From Arenibacter palladensis (GTDB lineage Bacteria > Bacteroidota > Bacteroidia > Flavobacteriales > Flavobacteriaceae): a DNA stretch of 64,000 nucleotides. Made by a program: the position numbers and the translations under genes. The DNA lies in the NCBI RefSeq assembly GCF_900129275.1, contig NZ_FQUX01000013.1, positions 6,263 to 70,262 of the forward strand, in the 5' to 3' direction. Below, one piece after another: positions 1 through 9,178 of the stretch (positions are counted from its first letter, which is position 1; every line of letters starts with the position of its first letter). Under the pieces are notes generated by a model. That model ran no database searches and was not told the DNA's origin. It worked only from the letters and a program-made list of their open reading frames with translations.

Positions 1-744
1 GGAGCCAAAGGAGATACTGGAGATACAGGAGCCACTGGAGCGCAAGGTCCAACCGGAGCAAAAGGAGATACAGGTGATACAGGAGCAACCGGTGCCCAAG
101 GCCCAACTGGAGCTAAGGGTGATACAGGAGCCCAAGGTCCAGCAGGTCCGGCCGGATCCGATGGTATAGATGGTGCTGTAGGTCCTCAAGGTCCAGCAGG
201 TCCTCAGGGTCCAACGGGAGCTACAGGGTCACAAGGTCCAACAGGAGCAACTGGTCCTGCAGGAGATCCAGCAACGGATGATCAAACATTGAGTATTGCT
301 GGCGATCAATTGAGTATATCTGGTGGTAATACCATTACAGTGCCTACGGCCGATGGAACAGAGACTATAGTGACGGCAGGTAATGATATTAGTGTAACTG
401 GAAATGGTAGTAGTGCCACTCCTTATGTAATTGCAAATACACGACCTAATATTTTCTATCCGCCTTCCATTGCTGTGGATGCCTCTTCAACGGGCACGGG
501 TAGGACAATTAATCTGCATACGCAATATACGGCTCAATTTGGATCACCAATGGTGGCTAGTAATTTGGCACCTGGGGCTATACCCACTTATGCCAATACA
601 GAGCTGTATTACTATGTTACGTATTACGATAATACGGTGTTCGACAATGTAAGTGTGGATGAATTTGGTGTAATGACCTATGATGTAATAGCAACACCAA
701 CAGATTATAATTCGCTTATCAACGTAGTATTTGTAGTGAAATAG
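1..744 (+). CDS. Collagen-like repeat protein, C-terminal part
   Basis: The frame is open from base 1, so the true start lies outside the window. The first 90 or so codons are an unbroken Gly-X-Y series ([20 protein letters not shown] and similar) of the kind that forms collagen triple helices. The repeat ends near base 270 at GDPATDDQT. It is followed by a Thr/Ser/Gly-rich stretch and a roughly 100-residue non-repetitive C-terminal domain ending in a hydrophobic strand (NVVFVVK). Such proteins in Bacteroidota are usually exported surface or adhesin-like proteins. No T9SS sorting domain is visible in this part. It lies 31 bp upstream of a T9SS cargo gene on the same strand, so co-transcription is likely. 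The function is unknown. Confidence 0.85.
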   Translation, partial: GAKGDTGDTGATGAQGPTGAKGDTGDTGATGAQGPTGAKGDTGAQGPAGPAGSDGIDGAVGPQGPAGPQGPTGATGSQGPTGATGPAGDPATDDQTLSIAGDQLSISGGNTITVPTADGTETIVTAGNDISVTGNGSSATPYVIANTRPNIFYPPSIAVDASSTGTGRTINLHTQYTAQFGSPMVASNLAPGAIPTYANTELYYYVTYYDNTVFDNVSVDEFGVMTYDVIATPTDYNSLINVVFVVK

Positions 745-775
745 ATTATATAAACCAATTAGGTACAACAGGAGT

Positions 776-2800
776 TTGAAACCAAAACACATATATAGAT
801 TTCTTTTTGTTATCCTTGTAACCATATTCTTTGGTGCTAATAGGGCCAATGCGCAATTTTTGTTGCAGGCACCCAACAGTACCGATGAACATAATTACAA
901 ATGGTACGAGGCTTCCGATACTTCCACAGTTTTGGGTACCGATTTTTTTTACGAGGTAACATCCTCCGGGATTTATTTTGCAACATATGACGGAACTCTA
1001 TGTGGATCAAATGCTACTGGTTATTTTATAGTAACCGATTGTACGAGCCCGGATAATGAGGTAACGATGGATATATCCAATAATGTGGGTACCAGCGCTG
1101 CCATTAGTTGGTCGCCTGCAGTTAGTGGGGATCAACTAAGACCTACGGTGATTGCAACACAGAGTGTGGTGCGCTATACTGCTACCGTTACCAAGGCAGG
1201 GAACTCTTTTGATTTACCCAATTTTACTGTGGTTTGTTTACAGCAATCCAGTGTTTTGGTGGACGATTTTATTACGGTCAATGAAGATTCATCGGTTATA
1301 GTACCAATTTTTGATAATGATAGCAATTTGCCTACTTCGGGTATTTTGACTACTTCAAATCCGTTTAACGGTAATGTCCTTATTGATGATAATGGCACAC
1401 CAAATAATCCATCGGATGACATCATAACTTTTGTCCCAAATCCCAATTACAATGGACCAAGTACATTCACTTATACCATTTGTAATTCCTTGGGAGATTG
1501 TAGTACAGCTACTGTAAATGTCGACGTACTTCCTATTGTTGATGCTTTCGACGATTCTGTGGCTACCTTGGAGAATATGCCCGTGGATGTAGATATTTTG
1601 GTGAACGACAATGATATCCCTATCCTGGGAACCATAACGACTACCAGTCCATCCAATGGCAATGTAGTAGTTAACAATAATGGTACGCCTAATGACCTTA
1701 GGGACGATACGGTAACATACACCCCCAACAATGGTTATGTGGGCAGCGATCTTTTTACATACACCATATGTGATGATCAATCAAATTGTAGTACGGCCAC
1801 TGTCAACATATTGGTGAATCCACTTGGCATTGTTGATATTGACAGTGATGACGATGGAATTTTGGACAGTTTTGAAGATCTTAATTTGGATGGTGATAAT
1901 GATCCGTCTACAGACCCAACAGATTCTGATGGTGATGGCATACCGGATTACTGGGATATCGACAGTGATAATGATGGTATTCCAGATAATGTTGAAGCAC
2001 AAACCACCCAAGGTTATGTTCCGCCAAGTGGAGTGGATGCCAATAACAATGGTCTGGACGATGCCTATGAAAATAATGGAAATATAGGCCTGTTCCCAAT
2101 TGATACGGACGGGGATAATTTACCAGATTACTTGGATGAAGACAGTGATAATGATAATGTACCTGACAGAATTGAAGGCCATGATCACGACCATGACGGT
2201 ATTCCGGATGTAGTTTATATTGGTTCGGATAAGGATAATGATGGTCTTGATGATGGTTATGAAGGCAGTACAACTATTGATATTGATGTTAACGATGAAA
2301 TAAATGATCCTTACAATGATCTACCCAATACCGATGGGGACGATGAAGTTGATTACAGGGATACCGATGATGACGATGATGGAATACTTACAATTGATGA
2401 AGACGAAAACGGGGATGGAAATTATGCCAACGACGATTTTGATAATGATGGTATTCCTAATTATCTGGATTCAGATTTGATCATAATGGATGACGGCGTG
2501 GAAGTGTTTAACGTAATTACTCCTAATAATGATGGCATTCATGATGTCTTGACCATAAGGGGAATTGAAAATTATCCAAACAATACCATCAAAATATATA
2601 ACCGTTGGGGAGTATTGGTTTATGCAACCAAAGCCTATAACAATGATTCCAATTATTTTGACGGTACGTCTGAAGGTAGGGTAACCGTTGCTCAGGATAA
2701 TCAATTGCCGGTAGGAACTTATTTCTACATTTTGGATTATAGTCCTTCGGCAGGTGGTAAGATGACGACCCTAACAGGATACATTTATATAAATAGATAA
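776..2800 (+). CDS. T9SS type B sorting domain surface protein with Ca-binding repeats
   Basis: A 674-residue secreted protein read from a TTG start, chosen because the signal peptide ([18 protein letters not shown], ending ANAQ near residue 27) begins directly after it and no in-frame ATG fits. Two Ig/cadherin-like repeats (about 165-250 and 255-345) share phrases such as DNDxxxPxxGxxTTxxPxNGNVxxxNNGTPN. Residues 353-565 are thrombospondin type 3-like DxDxDG calcium-binding repeats. The last 100 residues ([33 protein letters not shown]) form the gliding-motility-associated C-terminal domain that sends cargo through the type IX system. The PorP/SprF gene starts 3 bp downstream, the usual partner arrangement. 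The ligand is unknown; adhesion or a structural role is an inference. Confidence 0.93.
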   Translation: MKPKHIYRFLFVILVTIFFGANRANAQFLLQAPNSTDEHNYKWYEASDTSTVLGTDFFYEVTSSGIYFATYDGTLCGSNATGYFIVTDCTSPDNEVTMDISNNVGTSAAISWSPAVSGDQLRPTVIATQSVVRYTATVTKAGNSFDLPNFTVVCLQQSSVLVDDFITVNEDSSVIVPIFDNDSNLPTSGILTTSNPFNGNVLIDDNGTPNNPSDDIITFVPNPNYNGPSTFTYTICNSLGDCSTATVNVDVLPIVDAFDDSVATLENMPVDVDILVNDNDIPILGTITTTSPSNGNVVVNNNGTPNDLRDDTVTYTPNNGYVGSDLFTYTICDDQSNCSTATVNILVNPLGIVDIDSDDDGILDSFEDLNLDGDNDPSTDPTDSDGDGIPDYWDIDSDNDGIPDNVEAQTTQGYVPPSGVDANNNGLDDAYENNGNIGLFPIDTDGDNLPDYLDEDSDNDNVPDRIEGHDHDHDGIPDVVYIGSDKDNDGLDDGYEGSTTIDIDVNDEINDPYNDLPNTDGDDEVDYRDTDDDDDGILTIDEDENGDGNYANDDFDNDGIPNYLDSDLIIMDDGVEVFNVITPNNDGIHDVLTIRGIENYPNNTIKIYNRWGVLVYATKAYNNDSNYFDGTSEGRVTVAQDNQLPVGTYFYILDYSPSAGGKMTTLTGYIYINR

Positions 2801-2803
2801 AAG

Positions 2804-3772
2804 ATGCCAAATCTTATAAAGAATATACTAGATTCCAATAAACTGTTATTCTGCTTAATTGCAATAGCCATGTTGTTAAGTAACACGGTACAATCGCAAC
2901 AAGATGCACAGTATACGCAGTATATGTACAATACGGTAAGTGTAAATCCTGGTTATGCAGGTTCCCGTGGACATATCAGTATTGCAGCATTGCATAGGTC
3001 GCAATGGGTAGGTTTGGACGGAGCCCCAACCACCCAGACATTAAATTTGCACTCACCCATTGGCTATAGGGGTGTAGGTTTGGGCATTTCAATTGTAAAC
3101 GATAAAATTGGCCCCACTTCGGAAACTTATTTTGATGGAGATTTTTCATACACCGTTTATACTTCACAAGAAGGTAGATTAAGTTTTGGTTTAAAAGCCA
3201 GTGCCCATATGTTGGACATACGTTTTTCAGAACTTAACCAAGATTATACCAACCCAGGAGGGCCGGATCCTACATTACAACAGGACATAAATAATAAATT
3301 TTCGCCCAACATAGGTGCCGGAATATATTATCACACAGAGAAATTCTATGCAGGCCTGTCCGTACCGCGATTTTTACAGACAACACATTTTGATGGTGAA
3401 GCTTTGTCCACTGCCAAGGAACAGATGAATTTATATTTGATAACCGGATATGTGTTCGACCTGAATACCAATTTAAAATTTAAACCTGCCCTTTTAACCA
3501 AAGTGGTTCAAGGTGCACCTTTACAAGTTGACGTTTCGGCCAATTTTATGCTCAATGACAAATTTATTGTTGGTGCGGCCTATCGATGGGATGCGGCATT
3601 AAGTGCCATGGTAGGTTTTAATATCTCCAATTCGTTCCTGATAGGAATGGCTTATGACAAGGAAACTACTGAGCTGGGTCAGGCTACTTTTAATGATGGA
3701 TCCTTTGAGATTATTTTACGCTACGACTTCATCAAGGAGCTTGGTAATTTAAAATCGCCCAGATTTTTCTAA
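2804..3772 (+). CDS. PorP/SprF family type IX secretion membrane protein
   Basis: A 322-residue outer-membrane protein with an N-terminal signal peptide (hydrophobic LLFCLIAIAMLLSNTVQSQ, about residues 14-32) and the family opening DAQYTQYMYNTVSVNPGYAG followed by HRSQWVGLDGAP. The rest alternates short beta strands and ends in an aromatic-rich strand, as expected for a barrel. Family knowledge: PorP/SprF proteins are coded next to type B sorting-domain cargo and help retain or export that cargo. The 3-bp gap to the upstream cargo gene fits this. Whether it is a dedicated partner of that cargo or a general T9SS part cannot be told here. Confidence 0.93.
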   Translation: MPNLIKNILDSNKLLFCLIAIAMLLSNTVQSQQDAQYTQYMYNTVSVNPGYAGSRGHISIAALHRSQWVGLDGAPTTQTLNLHSPIGYRGVGLGISIVNDKIGPTSETYFDGDFSYTVYTSQEGRLSFGLKASAHMLDIRFSELNQDYTNPGGPDPTLQQDINNKFSPNIGAGIYYHTEKFYAGLSVPRFLQTTHFDGEALSTAKEQMNLYLITGYVFDLNTNLKFKPALLTKVVQGAPLQVDVSANFMLNDKFIVGAAYRWDAALSAMVGFNISNSFLIGMAYDKETTELGQATFNDGSFEIILRYDFIKELGNLKSPRFF

Positions 3773-4278
3773 AAGCCTATCGGGAATTTCATTTGTGATA
3801 TCCCCGTATTTCATAAGCCAAAGGTTCAGGGAAATAGGAGGTATCTACCCACTCCGACTTAATGATAATTTTTTAAATTCGAATGCTACTATTTCAGACT
3901 CGAGGTACCTCCAATACATGGTTTGTACTCAATACCAAAGTTCATGTTCTGTTTATTATTTGCATCGCTTAAAAAAGGACCAGAATCGATTTACTATTGC
4001 ACGGTGTATTTTGGTTTAAAGGAGTCAGCCTTATCCAAGACTTTCATGTTAATTAGTTCCCTCGCCCTGTGTGAAAACTAGTCATGTTAAGTTGAAATAT
4101 GAATAAGTCCGTTTTTTTGTTCGGTAAACCTAAATGTCTGGATAAATCATTGTTCGCTATTGGATATCCTTCAATTTTGTCCTAGACGTCAATTGTCAGG
4201 CAGATCTTCTTCCGTAGTGGAGATGACATGGCCGTTAAGAATTATTGAAGCCTTGGAAATAATTTAGGCCATTGCATC

Positions 4279-4308
4279 GGTCCTTAAAATCCTTAGATTT
4301 TAGGGACC
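4279..4308. repeat. Long-stem hairpin without T-run
   Basis: GGTCCTTAAAATC (4279-4291), loop CTTA, GATTTTAGGGACC (4296-4308). Twelve of 13 positions are Watson-Crick complementary and the last is a G-T pair. No poly-T tract follows on either strand, so a simple intrinsic terminator is unlikely. It sits 25 bp before a second palindromic cluster and may be one half of a composite REP-like element. Confidence 0.7.
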
Positions 4309-4332
4309 ACCTAGTGAAGAAGGGTCTTTTCT

Positions 4333-4391
4333 CCTGCCCGACGGCAAGGCGGGTTTGTTTCGTTTTCTTTGGACAAGCAAAGAAAATGAAA
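4333..4391. repeat. REP-like palindromic cluster
   Basis: A GC-rich block containing TGCC-CGAC-GGCA (about 4336-4347) is followed by the inverted repeat TTTCGTTTTCTTTG (4358-4371) / loop GACAAG / CAAAGAAAATGAAA (4378-4391), matching at 13 of 14 positions. From memory, similar GC-rich hairpin plus CTTTGGACAAGCAAAG sequences recur between genes in flavobacterial genomes. No second copy was seen in this window. Confidence 0.6.
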
Positions 4392-4547
4392 GGATAATTT
4401 CAAAATATGTTTTAATCTATTATCCTTAACAAATAAAACCTAAGATAAAAAGCATTACAAGTTATGTTGATCCAATTTTTATAGAAACACAACAATCAAA
4501 CGTAATCCTTAATGCGATAATTATATACCAATTCGGAAACCGTCCGC

Positions 4548-4555
4548 TACCTTTG
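4548..4555 (+). promoter_or_regulatory. Possible -7 box for idi
   Basis: TACCTTTG matches the Bacteroidota -7 consensus TAnnTTTG. No TTG is seen at the usual upstream spacing, and the leader to the idi start would be about 185 nt, so this is weak. Confidence 0.3.
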
Positions 4556-4740
4556 TCTAAAGGTCCATCCCAATTTTCATTACATCTCAAAATGAAATTA
4601 TTTCTATAAGATTATTGGTAGAATCTAACACTCTCAATCTTTTTTTAAGGAATAGGTTACAAGAACCTCCAGTTTTAAAGTATTTAATTTTTATGACCTA
4701 CTTAACCCTTATTATTGGGGAAAGGTTTTATTTTTACAAA

Positions 4741-5274
4741 ATGGAAGAGGAAAATGTAATTCTTGTTGATAAATTTGATGTGCAAATTGGTCTGATGCCC
4801 AAAATGGAAGCCCATGAAAAGGCTTTGCTCCATAGGGCATTTTCGGTTTTTATTATGAATGATAAGGGGGAAACAATGATTCAGCAAAGAGCGGGTCATA
4901 AGTATCATTCCCCCCTTCTGTGGACCAATACCTGTTGTAGTCATCAACGGGAGGGAGAATCCAATATTCAGGCAGGGAAAAGAAGATTGAAGGAAGAGAT
5001 GGGATTTGAGACCGAATTGAAGGAGTTGTTTTCTTTTATCTATAAGGCTCCTTTTGACAATGGTCTTACCGAACATGAATTGGATCATGTGATGATAGGA
5101 CACTACAATGGGGAACCAAAGATAAACCCAGAGGAAGTGGCCTCATGGAAATGGATGAAGCCTGTGGAAATAAAGCAGGATATGCTTAACTCCCCTGAGA
5201 AATACACGGCCTGGTTCAAGATTATTTTCGATAAGTTTTACAATCATATTTCGCAATACAATACTGCCATATGA
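4741..5274 (+). CDS. idi: Isopentenyl-diphosphate delta-isomerase (type 1)
   Basis: Interconverts isopentenyl and dimethylallyl diphosphate, the building blocks for quinones, undecaprenol and the carotenoids coded at 44-47 kb. The 177-residue protein shows the Nudix-like fold: TNTCCSH at 62-68 carries the catalytic cysteine, REGES and RRLKEEMGF form the Nudix-like helix, and EHELDHV at 111-117 holds the catalytic glutamate. The start at 4741 (MEEENVILVD) is preferred over an upstream ATG at 4615, which would add 42 residues that do not look like protein. Its stop overlaps the next start by 4 bp (ATGA), so the two are translationally coupled. Confidence 0.95.
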   Translation: MEEENVILVDKFDVQIGLMPKMEAHEKALLHRAFSVFIMNDKGETMIQQRAGHKYHSPLLWTNTCCSHQREGESNIQAGKRRLKEEMGFETELKELFSFIYKAPFDNGLTEHELDHVMIGHYNGEPKINPEEVASWKWMKPVEIKQDMLNSPEKYTAWFKIIFDKFYNHISQYNTAI

Positions 5275-5678
5275 AAGTTAAAGTAAGTAGAAAAGCTCAT
5301 TTTAATGCTGCTCACAGGTTGTATAGACCCGAATGGAGTTATGAAAAAAATGATAGTGTTTTTGGTTTATGTAACAATCCAAATTTTCATGGCCATAATT
5401 ATGAGCTGATAGTCAGCGTTACCGGAGAAATAGATGAGGAAACAGGCTTTGTTATAGATATGAAAGACTTAAAGGAGCTTATAAGGGAAAAAATAGAAAA
5501 TCAACTGGACCATAAAAACCTTAATGTGGAGGTGGAATGGTTTAAGACCGTGAATCCTACAGCGGAAAATATAGTAGTTTATATTTGGAACCAGCTTCGG
5601 CCCTTTATAAAGGCTTCAAACGAGTTGGAGGTGGTACTTTACGAAACCCCAAGAAATTTTGTAACCTATTCCGGATAG
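5271..5678 (+). CDS. 6-pyruvoyl-tetrahydropterin synthase / QueD-like enzyme
   Basis: A 135-residue enzyme of the PTPS/QueD family. Zinc ligands are His15, His40 and His42 (HFNAAHRL and FHGHNYEL), and Cys34 in GLCNNPNFHGHNY is the likely catalytic cysteine. LDHKNLN (79-85) and PTAEN (97-101) are further family blocks. The CNNPNxHGHNY form is closer to classical PTPS than to the compact CxxxHGH of E. coli QueD. The product could therefore be 6-carboxy-tetrahydropterin for queuosine-type bases or a pterin cofactor. A Tgt gene exists at 53.7 kb, so a queuosine role is plausible. It overlaps idi by 4 bp. Confidence 0.9.
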   Translation: MKVKVSRKAHFNAAHRLYRPEWSYEKNDSVFGLCNNPNFHGHNYELIVSVTGEIDEETGFVIDMKDLKELIREKIENQLDHKNLNVEVEWFKTVNPTAENIVVYIWNQLRPFIKASNELEVVLYETPRNFVTYSG

Positions 5679-5787
5679 TTGGGGTTTATTATTATCAATC
5701 AAAAAAAAGGAAGGAAAGTATTGAACTTCCCTATTAGCAGTTTAATCAAATTAATACATAGAATATAAATACCTAATACCAATCAGC

Positions 5788-6756
5788 ATGAACTTATATC
5801 CTTTAAAATTCAATCCTATCCTTAAAGAACGACTTTGGGGCGGTACCAAATTGAAAGATGTTTTGGGAAAACCCATTGAAAATGATATTACGGGTGAAAG
5901 TTGGGAGCTTTCTGCAGTGAAAGGGGACGTTTCAGTGGTAGCCAATGGTGATTTATCCGGTACTTCTTTACAGGAATTGATCAATGAGCATCCTGAAGAA
6001 TTATTGGGTAAAAGTGTTTATGCCAGATTTGGGACCGAGTTTCCAATTCTTATCAAATTTATAGATGCCAAACAGGATTTGTCCATCCAATTGCATCCTA
6101 ACGATGAATTGGCCAAAAAACGTCACAATTCCTTTGGAAAAACGGAAATGTGGTATATTATGGATGCCGATAAGGGTGCAGAGTTAATAGTGGGTTTTAA
6201 CAAGGACGTAACCAAAGAAGAATACGCCAAGAGTATTGAAGAGGATACGCTGTTGGATTTGTTGAACTATGAAAGTGTAAAGGAAGGGGATACTTTTTTT
6301 ATAAACACTGGTAAAATGCACGCTATTGGGGCTGGAGTGTTGCTTGCGGAGATTCAGCAGACTTCCGATATCACCTATCGTGTCTTCGATTTTAATAGAA
6401 GGGACAAAAATGGCAATCTTAGGGAATTGCATACCGATTTGGCCCTGGATGCCATAGATTACACTAAGAAGGATGATTTTAAAGTGAAATATTCCGATAA
6501 AAAAGACAGTGTTAACAATATGGTTTCCTGTCCTTATTTCAATACCAACATTTTAGAGCTTACCAAGGACTTGGAGTTGGATGTAGAAAAAAGGGATTCG
6601 TTCACCATATACATGTGTGTAGGGGGCAAGGCGACTATTTCTAACGAATTTGGATCGGTATCCATACAAAAGGGCGAAACTACTTTAGTGCCTGCCCAGT
6701 CCAAAAAAATAAATATAATTACAACGAGTGCAAAACTTTTGGAGGTTACTATCTGA
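5788..6756 (+). CDS. manA: Mannose-6-phosphate isomerase, class I
   Basis: Converts mannose-6-phosphate to fructose-6-phosphate in the cytoplasm. The 322-residue length fits the short bacterial class I form. Zinc-site motifs are visible: QLHPND at 101-106 (His103), GESWEL at 36-41 near the N-terminus, and the GKMHAIGAGVLLAEIQQ block near 172 with NRRDKNG after it, which carries further cupin-fold ligands and active-site residues. The C-terminal cupin strands end in KLLEVTI. It stands 109 bp after the QueD-like gene, so it may have its own promoter. No polysaccharide cluster lies nearby. Confidence 0.93.
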   Translation: MNLYPLKFNPILKERLWGGTKLKDVLGKPIENDITGESWELSAVKGDVSVVANGDLSGTSLQELINEHPEELLGKSVYARFGTEFPILIKFIDAKQDLSIQLHPNDELAKKRHNSFGKTEMWYIMDADKGAELIVGFNKDVTKEEYAKSIEEDTLLDLLNYESVKEGDTFFINTGKMHAIGAGVLLAEIQQTSDITYRVFDFNRRDKNGNLRELHTDLALDAIDYTKKDDFKVKYSDKKDSVNNMVSCPYFNTNILELTKDLELDVEKRDSFTIYMCVGGKATISNEFGSVSIQKGETTLVPAQSKKINIITTSAKLLEVTI

Positions 6757-6771
6757 AAATGATTACTTTTG
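6739..6771 (+). promoter_or_regulatory. Promoter (-33 TTG / -7 TACTTTTG) for small protein gene
   Basis: TTG at 6739-6741 and TACTTTTG at 6764-6771 with a 22-bp spacer match the Bacteroidota promoter pattern. The -33 part lies inside the last codons of manA. The expected transcription start is near 6776, leaving a leader of about 12 nt. Confidence 0.65.
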
Positions 6772-6787
6772 CAAAAAAAATTTACCA

Positions 6788-7057
6788 ATGGCAAGTATAA
6801 GAGATTTAAAGAAAGACATTAATTACGTTTTAGGAGATATTATTGAAGCGGTGTATTTAGTGGAAGCTTCTGGAAATAAGCAAAATTCAAAAGAAGGTAA
6901 TGCAATAATAGATAATGCAATTGAAGTCTTTGACGAGTTGATCGCGAAAGTAAACCAGAAGTCAGTGGAGAACAGACCGGCCCATTTAAAATCCGTTAAA
7001 GCGGAATTGGAAACCAAAGCAGGTTCTTTAATTGAACAACTTAATAAATTAGGGTAG
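6788..7057 (+). CDS. Small conserved hypothetical protein
   Basis: An 89-residue, mostly helical, charged protein starting MASIRDLKKDINYVLGDIIE. It has no signal peptide, membrane segment or cysteine. I recall similar short proteins in other Flavobacteriaceae but no known function. The start at 6788 is preferred over an upstream alternative at 6728 because the promoter -7 box at 6764-6771 would lie inside the longer frame. A strong terminator follows 25 bp after the stop, so it forms a single-gene unit with its own promoter. Cytoplasmic location is inferred. Confidence 0.8.
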   Translation: MASIRDLKKDINYVLGDIIEAVYLVEASGNKQNSKEGNAIIDNAIEVFDELIAKVNQKSVENRPAHLKSVKAELETKAGSLIEQLNKLG

Positions 7058-7080
7058 TATTTCCCTTAGTAGGTATTTAA

Positions 7081-7113
7081 AAAAAGCATCCATTTATTGG
7101 ATGCTTTTTTTTA
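7081..7113. terminator. Bidirectional intrinsic terminator
   Basis: AAAAAGCATCC, loop ATTTATT, GGATGCTTTTTTTT. A-rich and T-rich flanks allow termination for both the plus-strand small gene and the convergent minus-strand lipoprotein gene, whose stop codon overlaps the T-run. Confidence 0.85.
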
Positions 7114-7827
7114 TTCTTTAGTTTCTTTCCTAAGGTTTTCAATATGTTCTTTTAATTCCTTGCCGTACTTGGAATTGGCAACATCAACAGAGAGCGTATT
7201 GTTTATAGAGTCCAAATATTTAAGGTTGGCATCCGAAACTTCCTTTACGGCAATGTAGGGTGCTACATAGGAATCTGCATTGTTCAACGCAAAATTAATG
7301 GCGTAAAGGTATCCTCTCTTAACATTTTTTTCGGTTAAATCTTGAAGTGAATCAAAAGCAACAGAGTCACTTTGCGTTTTGGGATCCATACTCAACCTTG
7401 CGTATTCCAAATTCTTGGTGTTGAACTTGGACATAACTTCCAGATATTCCTTCAGCTTCTCATTACTTTTAGATCCCTCAATTTTGGCATTAAGGTCGAA
7501 GGTATTCCAATTGGTATTAATGGTTATAATTCCAGGTTCTGCAAAGAAGGTAATTCGGTCATTTATGCTATTGTTATCCTTCTTGTCAAGGTATAGGTAG
7601 AACAGCTCAGGGCTTTCCAGTTCTGTGGTAAAGGAAAAATTACCATCCCCATCCACGACAAGCGAATCAACTGTGACCAAGGTAGTATCCGCAATGTGCT
7701 GCAGATAAAGGGTGCCTTTTTTTAACCCCTTTACATTTCCGGTAACGGTCATGGTATTTTCAGTACTGCCGCCCCCACAAGAGCTAATAATTATTGCCAG
7801 TACCGCGACCATTAAAACTTTCTTCAT
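7111..7827 (-). CDS. DUF4369 domain lipoprotein
   Basis: A 238-residue predicted lipoprotein. The start at 7827 (MKKVLMVAVLAIIISSCGG) gives a compact signal peptide with a lipobox ending at Cys17; an upstream ATG at 7848 would add seven residues. The N-terminal half (VTGNVKGLKKGTLYLQHI, then DSLVVDGDGNFSFTTEL) is the beta-sandwich DUF4369 domain that often precedes thioredoxin-like domains in Bacteroidota. Here no thioredoxin domain or CxxC follows, and the second half is helical and charged. It is anchored to the periplasmic or outer membrane. The function is unknown. Confidence 0.88.
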   Translation of the reverse strand: MKKVLMVAVLAIIISSCGGGSTENTMTVTGNVKGLKKGTLYLQHIADTTLVTVDSLVVDGDGNFSFTTELESPELFYLYLDKKDNNSINDRITFFAEPGIITINTNWNTFDLNAKIEGSKSNEKLKEYLEVMSKFNTKNLEYARLSMDPKTQSDSVAFDSLQDLTEKNVKRGYLYAINFALNNADSYVAPYIAVKEVSDANLKYLDSINNTLSVDVANSKYGKELKEHIENLRKETKE

Positions 7828-7871
7828 ATTATTTTTTTTGAAGCGCAAATATCATTAAAGTTTATGGAATT

Positions 7872-9134
7872 TTAAACTTTTGATGCAATTTCCATGAGAA
7901 TTGTACAAAGTATGGCACCACCGGTACCTACCACATAGCCAAAAACCGCCAGTAAAACACCGACCGAGGTCAAAGATGGGTGAAACTCTGCAGCTACCAC
8001 AGGGGCAGAGGCAGCACCTCCTACGTTGGCCTGGCTACCTACCGCAAGAAAGAAATAGGGGGCCTTGATCAGTTTGGCCACCACAATAAGCAAAACAGCG
8101 TGAATCGTGATCCACACAAAACCTATGGCAATTAATCCTGGATTTTCAAAAACCTTGCCCAAGTCCATTTTCATGCCAATAGTGGCCACCAAGATATAGA
8201 TAAATACACTGCCTAATTTACTTGCCCCTGCACCCTCATAGTTCTTTGCTTTCGTAAAGGAGATTACTATCCCCACTACGGTTGCCAGAACCACCATCCA
8301 AAAGAAGCTGGATCCTAAAAATGATAGAAAACTTTTATTGTCGCTTACGCTTTCAAAAGTGTTGGTCAAATATGAACTGATATAATCACCAAAAAAGTGG
8401 GCAATGCCAACTCCCGTAAAGGCAAAAAACAGCATCATCATATAATCCTTTAATGTGGGGACCCTGGTGATTTTTTCGGTGAACTGGGAAACTTTTATTC
8501 TAAGTTCTTCAATAGCAGAGGTGTCGGCCTTAAGCCATCGGTCTATTTTTTTTGTTTTTCCTACGCCCAACAAAATAACGGCCATCCAAACGTTGGCAAC
8601 CACTATATCAACCAAAACCATTCCACCATATTTATCGGGATTGTATTGATAAATTTCGAGCATGGCAGCTTGGTTGGCTCCCCCACCTATCCAACTACCG
8701 GCAATAGTGGCAAGTCCTCTCCAAATGGCATCAAAATCATTTCCACCAACGGTTTCGGGAGAGAATATGGATATTATTAAAATGGCCAATGGCCCACCTA
8801 TAATAATCCCAAAGGATCCGGTAAGGAACATGATCAAGGCTTTCGAACCCAAATTGGCTATGGCCTTCAGATCTATGCTCAAGGTCATTAAAATCAGTGC
8901 CGCAGGAAGCAAGTATCTACTGGCCATAAAGTAGAGTCCAGAGGTCTCGTCCGATATTAAACCGCTACTGGCCAATATAGATGGTAGTACATAGCACATT
9001 AGAACGGCCGGGACAATATTGTAAAATTTACTCCAAAAGCCGGTTTTTATGGAAGAGGTGTAAAATATAAATCCCAAACAAAGGGCAAGTAGTCCAAATA
9101 CGACGGTATCATTGGTGATAATTGGTTCGTTCAT
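7872..9134 (-). CDS. DUF819 family multi-pass membrane protein
   Basis: A 420-residue integral membrane protein with about 11-12 hydrophobic segments. Typical DUF819 features are GSWIGGGANQAAMLEIY near residue 150 and the C-terminal GSQANVGGAASAPVVAAEF, which repeat a glycine/alanine-rich motif in each half, as in inverted-repeat transporters. The internal loop IDRWLKADTSAIEEL is cytoplasmic and charged. The substrate is unknown; homologues are sometimes called YjcL-like. A -7 box lies about 40 bp upstream. Confidence 0.9.
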   Translation of the reverse strand: MNEPIITNDTVVFGLLALCLGFIFYTSSIKTGFWSKFYNIVPAVLMCYVLPSILASSGLISDETSGLYFMASRYLLPAALILMTLSIDLKAIANLGSKALIMFLTGSFGIIIGGPLAILIISIFSPETVGGNDFDAIWRGLATIAGSWIGGGANQAAMLEIYQYNPDKYGGMVLVDIVVANVWMAVILLGVGKTKKIDRWLKADTSAIEELRIKVSQFTEKITRVPTLKDYMMMLFFAFTGVGIAHFFGDYISSYLTNTFESVSDNKSFLSFLGSSFFWMVVLATVVGIVISFTKAKNYEGAGASKLGSVFIYILVATIGMKMDLGKVFENPGLIAIGFVWITIHAVLLIVVAKLIKAPYFFLAVGSQANVGGAASAPVVAAEFHPSLTSVGVLLAVFGYVVGTGGAILCTILMEIASKV

Positions 9135-9169
9135 ATAAAAATTAGTTCAATTGGGCTTTTCGTTGTCGC

Positions 9170-9177
9170 CAAATATA
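9170..9177 (-). promoter_or_regulatory. -7 box (TATATTTG) upstream of the DUF819 gene
   Basis: CAAATATA on the plus strand reads TATATTTG on the minus strand, 36 bp before the DUF819 start codon. It lies just past and before the stop codon of the HAD gene. No clear -33 TTG was found. Confidence 0.5.
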
Positions 9178-9178
9178 A

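Larger units (their letters stand above)
3773..4740. other. Gene-free intergenic region with palindromic element
   Basis: About 970 bp without a convincing gene. A 74-codon open frame at 3795-4019 has no protein-like composition or start signal. The region holds a strong hairpin (4279-4308), a GC-rich hairpin and a 14-bp inverted repeat (4333-4391), listed separately, and a possible promoter for idi near 4548. I see no remnant gene that I recognise. Confidence 0.6.

Noticed and set aside
1-270. Short regular repeats at the left edge that could suggest CRISPR or a tandem-repeat locus
   Set aside because: The period is 9 bp multiples coding Gly-X-Y without interruption; this is a collagen-like coding repeat.
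3795-4019. Open frame of 74 codons after the PorP/SprF gene
   Set aside because: No protein-like composition, no promoter box or start signal, and it lies in otherwise gene-free DNA.
5751-5984. Minus-strand frame over the start of manA and other antisense frames across the window
   Set aside because: They mirror the codon pattern of strong genes on the other strand.
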